A stretch of DNA of 64,000 nt from Leptospira ainazelensis (GTDB lineage: Bacteria; Spirochaetota; Leptospiria; Leptospirales; Leptospiraceae), in contig NZ_JAFFPT010000079.1 of NCBI RefSeq assembly GCF_016918785.1, positions 1 to 64,000 of the forward strand, written 5' to 3'. The notes under the pieces are model-generated. The model saw nothing but the letters and a program-made list of their open reading frames with translations, had not been told where the DNA came from and ran no database searches. Below are positions 1-11,698 of the stretch, piece by piece. Position 1 is the stretch's first letter; each line of letters starts with the position of its first letter. The position numbers were made by a program, and so were the translations under genes.

Positions 1-260
1 TTGTGAGAGTTCCTACTTTTCGAGAATTGTGAGAGTTCCTACTTTGTGAGAATTGTGAGAGTTCCTACTTTTTGAGAATTGTGAGAGTTCCTACTTTTTG
101 AGAATTGTGAGAGTTCCTACTTTTTGAGAATTGTGAGAGTTCCTACTTTTCGAGAATTGTGAGAGTTCCTACTTTTCGAGAATTGTGAGAGTTCCTACTT
201 TTCGAGAATTGTGAGAGTTCCTACTTTTCGAGAGTTGTAAGAGTTCCTACTTTTCGCGGT
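1..260. repeat. 26-bp tandem repeat array, 10 units, open at the window edge
   Basis: Ten head-to-tail units of 26 bp with no spacer. Each holds TGTGAGAGTTCCTAC followed by a T-rich stretch and GAGAA. The third to last part of the unit varies (TTTTCGAG, TTTGTGAG, TTTTTGAG) and the last unit is degenerate (TTGTAAGAG and CGCGG). The array starts about 20 bp beyond the stop codon of the minus-strand lipoprotein gene and may continue outside the window. The core is the same motif found singly in many other gaps here. Copy number is likely to vary between strains, as at VNTR loci. Confidence 0.95.
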
Positions 261-280
261 CTTCCCGACAAAAAGCCTCG

Positions 281-994
281 TTATTTGGAACGCTCGTCCG
301 GCGGAATCAAAGAAGGATCGAGAGCGGGCCCGTCCCAGAGCATTCTTATAAAATCGGGATCGGAGCGAAAGGTATTGAAATCGGAATCCTTCTCAAATTC
401 TACGGATTCCTTTCCGAGAAAGAGCGCGATCTTCATATACTGAAGCATCTCTTCTTTGTTTCCGTTGAGCGCGTGAAGACAGGCCAGATTGAAGGCAAGT
501 CTCGGATCGCTGATCGGATTTGGAATCATCTCTTGGATCAAGGAAAAAAAGCTAAGATCCTTGGTTTGTCCCGTATAGGCGATCAAATCGGCGGTAAAAT
601 ATTCTCTCGCAGAATAGACAATCTTCGATTTGGTTCCTTCTACCGTTGCTTCTCCTACACCGAGAAAGGGGATCGTTTCGCTAAAAATTCTCGCGATCCA
701 AGAAGCACGCTCATATTCTTTTTTGGAAAGAGAATCGTTAAACCTTCTCGCGCTTTCCATAAGAATAAAATTTCTCAATTTTTCTTGAAGTTCTTTGGAA
801 TCCTCCGAAATGGAGTCCAAAAAAAGGCGCGATTTTTTTTCCCATTGATTTCGAGTTTCCGGATTTTCGGTTTCGATTCCGTTCATAACTTCGGCCCAAC
901 GTTCTTGCCGATCTCTTTGCATCAAAGAGAGACAATTCCATTCTAAGAGAATACAAAGAAGAAGGATGAAAATTCGAAAAGGGTTTCTATACAT
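281..994 (-). CDS. Probable lipoprotein with TPR-like C-terminus
   Basis: A 237-residue protein. The N-terminus is a hydrophobic signal (about residues 6-20) ending in LEWNC, a usable spirochaetal lipobox, so Cys21 would be lipidated. The body is helical and charged. The C-terminal part (about 165-225) has the pattern ACLHALNGNKEEMLQYMKIA followed by DSDFNTFRSDPDF, which is typical of the final helices of TPR-type proteins, where a last repeat is followed by a 'D.DF..LR.DP.F' tail. No catalytic residues are recognisable. It is transcribed in the same direction as lepB and atpZ but lies 199 bp beyond atpZ, so co-transcription is uncertain. The function is unknown; a periplasmic-facing scaffold role is only inference. 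Confidence 0.75.
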   Translation of the reverse strand: MYRNPFRIFILLLCILLEWNCLSLMQRDRQERWAEVMNGIETENPETRNQWEKKSRLFLDSISEDSKELQEKLRNFILMESARRFNDSLSKKEYERASWIARIFSETIPFLGVGEATVEGTKSKIVYSAREYFTADLIAYTGQTKDLSFFSLIQEMIPNPISDPRLAFNLACLHALNGNKEEMLQYMKIALFLGKESVEFEKDSDFNTFRSDPDFIRMLWDGPALDPSLIPPDERSK

Positions 995-1468
995 GGCTCG
1001 GCCGTATTCCTATGACAAACCTTCCGGGGAAATTTTCTCTTTTTTTGTGGGTGAGAATCGACTTTTCTTTCGGAGAACAGAAAATCTTCAGTGGAAAACC
1101 GGTGGCCGGTGTTCCGTCCATGATGGAATTATAAAAAAATACTTTAGAAAAGAAGAATTTTCTGATATAGGCGGATCTTCCGCATAGGAAGTCCTACTTT
1201 TTCAAAGTGGTTCGATAGATGATATAATAGATTCCGTAGGAGAATCCAAGAAGACAAGCCGCCAAAAGCCCAAAAGGAGAAGAATGAAACTTTCCGTCCA
1301 AAAAATTTCCAAGATAAACCGAACCTAAGACGATCAAACAGAATTCCATTCCCAGACCCGCAAATTCCCAAGGAGAAACTTCTTTCTCCGTTGTTTTGGA
1401 ATCTTTCTGAAAACCCGAAGGATCCTTATCTTTGTCCGAAGGTTCTAAATTCTTCTCTTCCATTGGGT

Positions 1469-2470
<1,002 letters not shown>

Positions 2471-2512
2471 AGGGAAAGCAAAAAGAATCTCACTTCAGTT
2501 GTCAATCCTGCC

Positions 2513-2552
<40 letters not shown>

Positions 2553-2556
2553 CTAT

Positions 2557-3360
2557 GTGAAAGAGCAGATAGACCGTAAACTCATCGAACTCAGAAGGAC
2601 CCTCGTTTCTCTCACCGATCAGTACCCGATCTGCGGGCTCAAGGGCGGAACCGAAACCGAGGACATGGACGCGGATGAAATCCGAATTCTCCACTTGGCC
2701 GCAAAGGATATCATTCCGGTTACAGTGAAGATCGGCGGGCCCGAGGCGAGGACGGATATCCGGATGCTCGTCAAGGAAGAGATCGAAGGCATCTGCGCCC
2801 CGATGATCGAATCTTCTTACGCACTCAAAAATTTTATCCAGACTCTCAAAAGTATGCTCACTCCCGTAAACTACGGGAAGGTTTCGAAATCGATCAATCT
2901 GGAAACCATAACCGGTTATAAGAATCTGATCGAAATCGCGGACTCCCGCGCCTTCCAAGATTTGGACCAAGTGACCGCGGCTCGTTCGGATCTTTCAGCT
3001 TCTATGGATCTGATTCCGGACGACGAAGAAGTGATGAGAGTCACAAAAAATATCGTCTATCTTTCGAGAGAAAGAGGCAAAAGAACTTCCGTCGGAGGGA
3101 CGATCACCAAGTCGAATTTTAGAAAGATCTCGGAAATCATAGCGCCCGATCTGATCAATTCCAGACACGTCGTCGTAAACGTCGCGGAATCGTTGAAAAA
3201 AAATCCGGAGGAAGTCGCGGAAGCGATGTTGTTCTTTGAGATCGAACTCTACGATCTGCTTTCCGTCTTAAAACCCGAAAAGGCTTTTTCTTATAAGAAT
3301 AGAATGGAAACCAATCGGGAAAGAATCGGAGCCAGAAAAGTTCTCTATTCGATTCGATAA
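2557..3360 (+). CDS. HpcH/HpaI-fold aldolase / citrate-lyase-like protein
   Basis: A 267-residue protein with the sequence rhythm of the phosphoenolpyruvate-binding TIM barrel shared by HpcH/HpaI aldolases and citrate lyase beta subunits. Strand-end motifs are visible in order: GLKGGTETED, VKIGGPEARTDI, GICAPMIES, INLETITGY (a candidate metal-binding Glu), AARSDLSASM (a candidate Asp) and KRTSVGGTIT. The substrate cannot be told; CitE-like family members cleave or hydrolyse acyl-CoA or 2-keto acids with Mg2+. The start is GTG; an ATG two bases upstream is out of frame. The TetR gene follows after 2 bp, so the two are almost certainly one transcript. Confidence 0.8.
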   Translation: MKEQIDRKLIELRRTLVSLTDQYPICGLKGGTETEDMDADEIRILHLAAKDIIPVTVKIGGPEARTDIRMLVKEEIEGICAPMIESSYALKNFIQTLKSMLTPVNYGKVSKSINLETITGYKNLIEIADSRAFQDLDQVTAARSDLSASMDLIPDDEEVMRVTKNIVYLSRERGKRTSVGGTITKSNFRKISEIIAPDLINSRHVVVNVAESLKKNPEEVAEAMLFFEIELYDLLSVLKPEKAFSYKNRMETNRERIGARKVLYSIR

Positions 3361-3362
3361 GA

Positions 3363-3914
<552 letters not shown>

Positions 3915-4193
3915 CTCGCGACCCGGAACGCGATCCATAGGCCGCATCGAATTTAAAAACGAGCTTGGGCGCTCCTGCTTGCGAAAACTGCGAAAGCGAT
4001 GTGAGATCGAAAACGCGCAGGACAGGCTTGTTCCGCGCTTCGCTAACGCTTCGGTCGTCTCAGGGAGACGACTGCTTCGCACGCTCCACATCCTTAGCGC
4101 AGATTTCCATTCTCACAAATGTCCGATCGTAAAGAATCGTATTTTTTCTCGTTTCGCCGTTCCGCTTTGCGATCCACGGGAACCGTTATCGGT

Positions 4194-4715
4194 ATGGGAC
4201 AGATTTTTTTACATTCGGAACGAAAAATCAGATCGGCCTTAGTCGAATCGAGAATGAACGTAGAAACCATTCTATTTCCGGAGTGGTATTACAACGCCTT
4301 ATCGCCGGAACAAAGAAAGGCGCTTCCGAAGCGGATCCTTCCTCTTCTTAGAAGATACCAAAAGCTGATGCTATCTAAAAAAAGAATCAATCCCAAGGCA
4401 GGGAAAACTCTCTATCAGAAAACCCAGGGAATGGTTCGAGTCAATGTAAGAATCGATACGGGGGTCTGGGCTGTTTTAGGCGTTCTTTCCGCAGCCCATG
4501 GTGTTTCGCGGTGTTTTATGGTAAACTACCTGTTGTGGCTGGACGATTCCGGAGTCGGAGATTCTATCGATAAAACTTTGAATGTGGGATCTCCTGCCTT
4601 CCACGATAATTACAGTTATATCTGGCACCTCGATCTACTCAAAAACAGCATCACCCGCACAATCGAGTTCGAACCGAATCCAATCTGGGTCATGGAAAGA
4701 GATTATTATTCATAA
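4194..4715 (+). CDS. DUF1564 family protein (copy 1)
   Basis: A 173-residue protein of the DUF1564 family, which is known essentially only from Leptospira and is multi-copy there. It aligns along its whole length with the other copy in this window (14194-14745): both share an ESRM start region, LPKRI.LLR.Y, GK(T)LYQ, RVNIR/RVNVR...G.W, HGVSRC...NYLLWL..LGVGDSI and APAFH..YSYI.HLDL. That alignment places the start at 4194 rather than at an earlier in-frame ATG (4119). Function is not known. The 280 bp upstream contain GC-richer sequence with GCTTGCG/CGCTTCG-like short repeats unlike the surrounding genes, consistent with acquisition, but no transposase is seen next to this copy. Confidence 0.85.
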   Translation: MGQIFLHSERKIRSALVESRMNVETILFPEWYYNALSPEQRKALPKRILPLLRRYQKLMLSKKRINPKAGKTLYQKTQGMVRVNVRIDTGVWAVLGVLSAAHGVSRCFMVNYLLWLDDSGVGDSIDKTLNVGSPAFHDNYSYIWHLDLLKNSITRTIEFEPNPIWVMERDYYS

Positions 4716-4871
4716 AACAAAACCGGAATCGAAAAAAACCGATCCAGGCATCGCGCACCGCAAAATTGATAAAATCAATTCTGCGTTAGCCGTATCCAAA
4801 CAGAATTCAAATCAAACCGGCAAACCCTAACCCTCTCCAAGGAGGCCGCCAAACATCAAAGGAATATTTCC

Positions 4872-5927
<1,056 letters not shown>

Positions 5928-6472
5928 GATTTTTTTTGAAGAATCAAATCCGATCTCCAAAAACGAAACCGGTTTGATACGGAAGAATTTTCGACCCGAT
6001 CTTTAAACCCGAATCTGCCCGTTTCCTTTTTTAGAAAACTCCCGAAACGTTTCGAAAAGAAATCGCACTCGAAACTTGCCCAAAACTTGTCGAACTCAAA
6101 TAGAAACAAAACGTTTGAGTTTCACGAAATGTAGGAACTCCAATAAAAATTGAATAACAATAATCGGTTAGAAAGTTCATAGATCGGTCAAAGAGACGTA
6201 ATCTGTGGGAACTCCATCGTTTTATTACGAGCTTTCGGAGCGCTCTAAATGTCGCTTTTTAGAATCTTGGGACAGGATCAAAAACAAAAGACGGACCTCC
6301 CGTTTTTATCTGAGAAGTGATTCCTTCAGCCAAAAACAATGTGGAAGAAAAACGTCGGAGTAAATCCGATCTACTTCTTTTTCCACACGAACCGATTGTT
6401 CCGACAAATTGTTTCTTACAAAAAGGTGTTTGCAATCAGAGTTCGCAAGTACCGTTCAAGACCCCGACGACA
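5928..6472. other. Gene-free gap with two GTRGGAACTCC motifs
   Basis: No credible gene. The gap holds a GTAGGAACTCC motif at 6131-6141 and a longer dispersed repeat at 6187-6229 (listed separately). The rest is A/T-rich and lies between the end of corA and the end of the LytTR regulator, so it is a region between convergent genes. No terminator with a T-run is obvious. Confidence 0.7.
6187..6229 (+). repeat. Dispersed repeat around GTGGGAACTCC, copy 1 of 2
   Basis: About 43 bp, starting GTCAAAGAGACGTAATCTG and ending TTTTATTACG with GTGGGAACTCC in the middle. The reverse complement is present at 41703-41746 with only two or three changes. Both copies lie between genes. The conserved flanks show that this is more than the 14-bp core motif. 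Confidence 0.9.
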
Positions 6473-7207
6473 TCAAACCCCGTTTTCCCGAAATCTTTCC
6501 CTTAGATTGGAAACGTATTCCCGACCCACCGGAAGAACGGTCTCGTCTTCGTCGTTCAAGAAGACCTCGTAACCTCCTCCTGCGTTCGACTTCATACCGG
6601 AAATATATTCTAAATTCAGAATGTATTTTTTGTGGATTCTTAGAAAACGATCGGGAGGCAGTTCGGATTCCATATCCCCTAAAAGTTTGGACGTTTCGTG
6701 GTCCTTTTCCAAACTGTGAAGGATACACTTCTTTCCGTTTGCGGTAAGATAAAGAAGTTTGGAAAGGGAAAGTCTGTGCAAAACCCCGGACTCTCGGAAA
6801 AACAAAAAGGCTTCCACCTTGTTTCCCTTTTTTCGAAAGGATAAAAATTCTTCAGCCCTTGTCATCGTCTCTCGAAATCTTTCCCTTGAATAAGGTTTTA
6901 AAAGATAATCCAGGGCCCCCGCTTCAAAAGCGTGTAACGCGTGATCGCGATACGCGGTCGTAAACACAAGAGCGGGAGCAACCTTACCCCTTTCTTCTAA
7001 AACTTGAATCCCCGACTTTTCAGGAAGATTTACGTCCAAAAAAATGAGATCAAAGGTTTTTCTGTCGAGAATTTCGAGCGCTTGACGCCCGTTCCCGACG
7101 ACGGCTTCGATTTTAAAAGAAGGCCATTCTTCCAAATATTTTCTCAACAGTTCCCTCGCGGGAATCTCGTCTTCCACGATCAATACGCTAAAATTTTGTT
7201 CGATCAT
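6473..7207 (-). CDS. LytTR-family response regulator
   Basis: A 244-residue two-component regulator. The receiver domain (1-120) has the acidic pair Glu12/Asp13, phospho-acceptor Asp58 in LIFLDVNLPEKSG, the switch Thr in VFTTAYRDHA and Lys in YLLKPYS. The C-terminal LytTR DNA-binding domain (about 130-238) shows FLRIHKKYILNLEYI and VLPVGREYVSNLRERF, the usual signature. Its start overlaps the kinase gene stop by 4 bp, so the two are translationally coupled. LytTR regulators bind paired direct repeats; the obvious place to look is the 200-bp gap upstream of the kinase, which also serves the outer-membrane protein gene on the other strand. Confidence 0.93.
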   Translation of the reverse strand: MIEQNFSVLIVEDEIPARELLRKYLEEWPSFKIEAVVGNGRQALEILDRKTFDLIFLDVNLPEKSGIQVLEERGKVAPALVFTTAYRDHALHAFEAGALDYLLKPYSRERFRETMTRAEEFLSFRKKGNKVEAFLFFRESGVLHRLSLSKLLYLTANGKKCILHSLEKDHETSKLLGDMESELPPDRFLRIHKKYILNLEYISGMKSNAGGGYEVFLNDEDETVLPVGREYVSNLRERFRENGV

Positions 7208-8286
7208 ATCGAGTACTCTAAGAGAACCGTCGTTCCTCCGGTTTTCCCTTCTTCCAATTTTAATATAGCGTCTCTAAAATTATAGTCAAGCCTTGCTTGT
7301 ATGTTTCTCAGTGTACTTCTTATAGCGCTCATTCCAAATCCACCTCCGCCGGGACTCGTATACTCTCTTTTGGATGTAGATATGGTCCCGTTGTCTTCAA
7401 CGGAAATTCTAATTCTTCCATCCTTAGCTACCGCTTTTACGTAAATTTTTCTCTGAATGTTCGCCGAACTTTCAGAATGTTTAAAACTGTTCTCCACAAG
7501 CGGTTGAATCGAAAGAGGAGGAATCGAAATTCCCGAAAAATCTCCGTCGCTTTCCATCTTGAGTTCCATAAAATCCGCAAATCGGATCTTTTGAAGTTCG
7601 AGATAATTTTTTGTAAACTCCCATTCCTCCTTAAACGAAACCAATCTCGCGGAATGTCTTTCCGTTAAAAATCGATACGAATCCGACAAAAGAAGAATCG
7701 CACGATCGGCCCTCGCCGGATCTATCTCCAATAGAGCGTGAATCGTATTCAAAGTATTGAATAGATAGTGAGGATCCATCCTGGATTGTAAGGCGGCGTA
7801 GTGAAGATCTTTGAGCGCGCTTTCGGATTCTTTCTTTTTTTCGATAAGAATCTGCATCGACTTTTCCAATACTGAAATAAAAAGCGCAAGAATCAAAGAG
7901 CTAAGAAGAATGTTGTAAGAGCCGCCGTGTTCCCTTCCCGGACTTTCATCGGAAAGAGCGATCGCATGAAGAATTCCACCCGCAGCCACTCCGATGATCG
8001 CCGCAAAACAGGAAGCAAGAAGCAAGGTGATTCCGGATTTTAAAAATCCGTGTTTATGCCCGGACGAATTCAGAGATTCTACCGTCATCTCAACGATCCC
8101 ACACACAAAATGAGTAGTGATCTGAGTCGCAAGAAAAACCTTCCAAAACGGAGAATTGGAATTATGCGCGATCAGGAGAGAATTCATCGTTCCGATCACT
8201 GTGTTGATGGAGAACCAAAAGAATAGTTTAAACCAACGTATGCGACGGCCGGAGTTTATCATTTTCACCTGCTTTTTAGAGAACAT
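7204..8286 (-). CDS. LytS-like sensor histidine kinase
   Basis: A 360-residue membrane kinase. Four hydrophobic segments lie within the first 145 residues (about 20-40, 45-65, 83-108, 125-143), without a large extracellular domain. A short coiled coil leads to the His_kinase region typical of LytS/YehU-type kinases, with phospho-acceptor His173 in MDPHYLFNTLNTI. The ATPase domain is complete: QPLVENSFKHS (N box), ISVEDNG (G1) and GGGGFGMSAIRSTL (G2). It is the first gene of the pair with the LytTR regulator. The signal is unknown. It is transcribed away from the outer-membrane barrel/FecR operon that starts about 200 bp away. Confidence 0.93.
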   Translation of the reverse strand: MFSKKQVKMINSGRRIRWFKLFFWFSINTVIGTMNSLLIAHNSNSPFWKVFLATQITTHFVCGIVEMTVESLNSSGHKHGFLKSGITLLLASCFAAIIGVAAGGILHAIALSDESPGREHGGSYNILLSSLILALFISVLEKSMQILIEKKKESESALKDLHYAALQSRMDPHYLFNTLNTIHALLEIDPARADRAILLLSDSYRFLTERHSARLVSFKEEWEFTKNYLELQKIRFADFMELKMESDGDFSGISIPPLSIQPLVENSFKHSESSANIQRKIYVKAVAKDGRIRISVEDNGTISTSKREYTSPGGGGFGMSAIRSTLRNIQARLDYNFRDAILKLEEGKTGGTTVLLEYSI

Positions 8287-8488
8287 CTAAACCGATATTT
8301 TATTTCACGTCATTCCGGATTTGATCCTTTAATTCCCCAAAACAGGGAGTTCATTTCCGATACGGCCATAATAACAGGAAAAGAATTGCCCTCGTTTGTT
8401 TTTTTTAAGAAGAAAGAAACTAGGATGAAAACACAGAAAAAATTGACGGAAAAAAGTTTTTTTTTCTTAGTAACGGTTCAGGGGAATC

Positions 8489-9976
8489 ATGAAAAGAACT
8501 CAAATCTACCTCATTCCGTTTTTATCCGTCTTTCTGGTCCAAAGTATGAACGCTGAACAAGTCGTTACAACGAAAAAAGACGAACCGGACGCTTATTACG
8601 GATTAGACGTAAGGGCCGTGATCTCGCCTTCTTACGGTTATAAAATACAGAACGAACCGACCGCTTTGGCCACAACGGGACAAAACGCGCCCGCAAATCC
8701 TTATATGAGTCAGAACGATAGATCGGGTTTTTCGACACCCTGGACTCTTTTGATGATCTCGAAAACGTTTCAAGAAACCGGAATTCAAACCGAACTCTGG
8801 GGAGAATTGATCCGCAATTCCCAGCTAACATCGGATACACGAAGCGACGGCGGAACAAAACAAAATCCTTATATTATCAGCGTTCGTCGCGCTAGCGTAA
8901 AAAAAACTTGGGAAACTTCCATAGGAAGTTATACTCTTAACTTCGGAATGCAGGAACTTCCTCATACGTATACTCAGTGGAGCAACTTCTGGAGATGGAG
9001 ATATATCGATCGCACCCCGCTTGAGTCACTTGGGTTTGCGCCTCAACCTGCGGATATAGGTTTAAGCGCGACCGGTAAATGGTCGATCGTAAGTTCCCAA
9101 CTGATGGTAAGTAACGGAGAAGGTTATAAAGAAGCCCAAAACGTGAATTCCGCCGGAATGGATGTTTCCGCAAGACTTTCCGTCGAACCGCAGTTAGACG
9201 ACAAGACTAAGGCCGGTATTCACCTTTTTTACAGAAAGGAAAATGCCGCCGGATCCGCAGCTTACGAATGTTATGAGGGAAAAACCGGCTGTCTTCCGAA
9301 CGACCTAAATATAAACACCGTCCTCGTAAAAAATAAACGCGCTCTCCAATCGGATACGGTCGGATCGGAAGTGAATTTTGTATGGACCGGAAATCTCAAA
9401 TGGAATTTAGGATTGGGAGCCTTTTTAAAAAGGCAAAACGGAGGAGAGATCAGAGATCGTATGCAATTCTACTCAAGTCCTCTGGTCTATGGAAAGGATA
9501 GTTTTGGAAAAAGCGCTTACGCTTGGCTTTCCTTCGGAATCGGTGATTTTACAATTTTAGGAAGATACGAAAGAGGAACGGGAAGCAACGGTACCTTGGG
9601 AACGACGGAAACTAATCAGAAGGAATTTATACCCGGATTTGGAGTTCCGACCTCGAACGGACCTCTCTCGACGCAGATTCAAAATTCTTTAACCGAAACA
9701 AATTTGAACGGGTATTCCAGCAAGAGTTCGTTTCGTCGAGTGAGCGTCTTTTTGGAATGGATGGTTTCACATCAGTTCAAATTAGCGTTGGGTTATTCCG
9801 AAAACAAAAACTTCGATTCCAATGGAGTCGGGCAAAATGTTTACGTGGACCAAGCCGGGAACGCAAGGACGCATAAGGATTATTTGGCGCAGTTTAGCGG
9901 AGTCGGGAACGTAGGAGTGCTTGCCTACTCGGCTTTGGACAGGTGGATTCTTTTAAGAGCCACCATTGAGTTTTAA
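8489..9976 (+). CDS. Probable outer-membrane beta-barrel protein
   Basis: A 495-residue exported protein. A signal peptide (about 1-22, ending SMNAEQ) is followed by alternating aromatic/hydrophobic strands throughout (for example TWETSIGSYTLNFGMQEL, KWNLGLGAFLKRQ, AYAWLSFGIGDFTILGRYER), and the chain ends WILLRATIEF with a C-terminal Phe, the usual signal for barrel assembly. No defined porin family is recognised. The ribosome site AGGGG lies close to the ATG. The FecR/CxxCH gene follows after 14 bp in the same operon, and the divergent LytS/LytR pair may control both. A transport role is inference. Confidence 0.75.
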   Translation: MKRTQIYLIPFLSVFLVQSMNAEQVVTTKKDEPDAYYGLDVRAVISPSYGYKIQNEPTALATTGQNAPANPYMSQNDRSGFSTPWTLLMISKTFQETGIQTELWGELIRNSQLTSDTRSDGGTKQNPYIISVRRASVKKTWETSIGSYTLNFGMQELPHTYTQWSNFWRWRYIDRTPLESLGFAPQPADIGLSATGKWSIVSSQLMVSNGEGYKEAQNVNSAGMDVSARLSVEPQLDDKTKAGIHLFYRKENAAGSAAYECYEGKTGCLPNDLNINTVLVKNKRALQSDTVGSEVNFVWTGNLKWNLGLGAFLKRQNGGEIRDRMQFYSSPLVYGKDSFGKSAYAWLSFGIGDFTILGRYERGTGSNGTLGTTETNQKEFIPGFGVPTSNGPLSTQIQNSLTETNLNGYSSKSSFRRVSVFLEWMVSHQFKLALGYSENKNFDSNGVGQNVYVDQAGNARTHKDYLAQFSGVGNVGVLAYSALDRWILLRATIEF

Positions 9977-9990
9977 ATTAGGAGATTGTT

Positions 9991-10722
<732 letters not shown>

Positions 10723-10765
10723 TCTCTTATATTCTTATAAGACCAGAACCACAACACTTGTTTCG

Positions 10766-10791
10766 GCCCGGGTGCAACCCGGGCTTTTTTT
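10766..10791 (+). terminator. Rho-independent terminator of the barrel/FecR operon
   Basis: Perfect 8-bp stem GCCCGGGT/ACCCGGGC with a 3-base loop, followed directly by seven T residues. It lies 44 bp after the FecR/CxxCH stop codon. Confidence 0.93.
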
Positions 10792-10935
10792 GTTTTAAAA
10801 CGCGGTCCCGCCTAACAAAGTTTATTCGATGCTTTGTCGGAAAGCGGCGTCTCGCTAGTAGCTTCCTAAGAATCACTTGACTTTCCTTCCATTCCGGTTT
10901 ATAAAAACATCCTTCAAAAAGAAGAAGGAGTAATT

Positions 10936-11379
10936 ATGCACCCGGAATTAAACATCAACTACTTGGCGGTTTTGGCGGCGGTCGTCGCAAACTTTATCAT
11001 CGGATCTCTTTGGTATGGACCTATCTTCGGAAAACTTTGGATGAAAGAGATGGGAATTCCCGCCGACTTCAAACCGGATCAAAAGGAAATGTACAGAGCG
11101 ATGGGAATGATGGTGATCGGTTCTTTTTTAACCGCTTATGTATTGTTTTATACGACTAACGTTTGGAGAGCCTCTTCTTGGCACGCAGGAGAAGACAGCC
11201 CTGCTTACGTCTACGGATTCTTTTCAGGGTTTTATACTTGGTTGGGATTTTATGTTCCGCTGTGTATCAACTCGGTCGCCTTTGAAGGTAGATCCTGGAA
11301 GTTTTTTTCGATTGGAGCGGGATACTATTTCATCTCTCTACAAACGGTTGCGATGATTCTTTCCTATTGGAGAACCTGA
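10936..11379 (+). CDS. DUF1761 family membrane protein
   Basis: A 147-residue protein with four hydrophobic segments (about 8-30, 55-75, 90-108, 118-140). The opening NYLAVLAAVVANFIIGSLWY with GPIFGKLWMKEMG is the hallmark of DUF1761 (small integral membrane proteins of unknown function). A strong ribosome site (AGAAGGAG) precedes the ATG. It is monocistronic, flanked by the upstream terminator and by a 9-bp inverted repeat downstream. No biochemical role can be assigned. Confidence 0.85.
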   Translation: MHPELNINYLAVLAAVVANFIIGSLWYGPIFGKLWMKEMGIPADFKPDQKEMYRAMGMMVIGSFLTAYVLFYTTNVWRASSWHAGEDSPAYVYGFFSGFYTWLGFYVPLCINSVAFEGRSWKFFSIGAGYYFISLQTVAMILSYWRT

Positions 11380-11401
11380 AACAACTCCTACGATTTGCGA
11401 A

Positions 11402-11426
11402 CGAATCCGAACTAGGATCGGATTCG
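11402..11426 (+). terminator. Inverted repeat after the DUF1761 gene, possible terminator
   Basis: Perfect 9-bp arms CGAATCCGA/TCGGATTCG around a 7-base loop, starting 22 bp after the stop codon. No T-run follows, so intrinsic termination is doubtful; it may instead stabilise the mRNA end. Confidence 0.45.
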
Positions 11427-11485
11427 ATACGTCGAAATTCTCTTTCGTAAGATTTTCATTCTTACACTGATTCTCTTAGAAGGTT

Positions 11486-11680
11486 TTAGTGGTGCGACTT
11501 GAGTATCATCAGAGTCATTCTAAAATTGATCCCGATAAATCTCCAAAACTGCCATAGGAGAGAGGTTCTAAAATATTTAGTGATTCCGTTCGGGACCGAG
11601 GTAAAATCTCCTTGGGTGTAGGCGTCCCTTAACTTCTCGTTGTTTTCGAGTATGAGTTCCGTTTCTTCCTGTGTATCCAT
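11486..11680 (-). CDS. Small conserved-looking protein next to SQR-like flavoprotein
   Basis: 64 residues. The ATG at 11680 is chosen because GGGAG lies eight bases upstream; a TTG five codons earlier is less likely. The N-terminal half is acidic and helical (EETELILENNEKLRDAYTQG), the C-terminal half hydrophobic and aromatic (LLWQFWRFIGINFRMTLMIL), ending SHH. It could be membrane-associated. It begins 18 bp after the flavoprotein stop codon in the same direction, so it is probably a partner or membrane anchor of that enzyme. I do not recognise a family. Confidence 0.6.
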   Translation of the reverse strand: MDTQEETELILENNEKLRDAYTQGDFTSVPNGITKYFRTSLLWQFWRFIGINFRMTLMILKSHH

Positions 11681-11698
11681 TCTTCTTTCTCCCAATTT

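Noticed and set aside
1..260. Regular 26-bp repeats suggested a CRISPR array.
   Set aside because: The units are contiguous with no unique spacers and no cas genes are nearby; it is a plain tandem repeat.
4119..4193. Upstream in-frame extension of the first DUF1564 gene.
   Set aside because: The second DUF1564 copy aligns only from about 4194 and the extension has unrelated composition.
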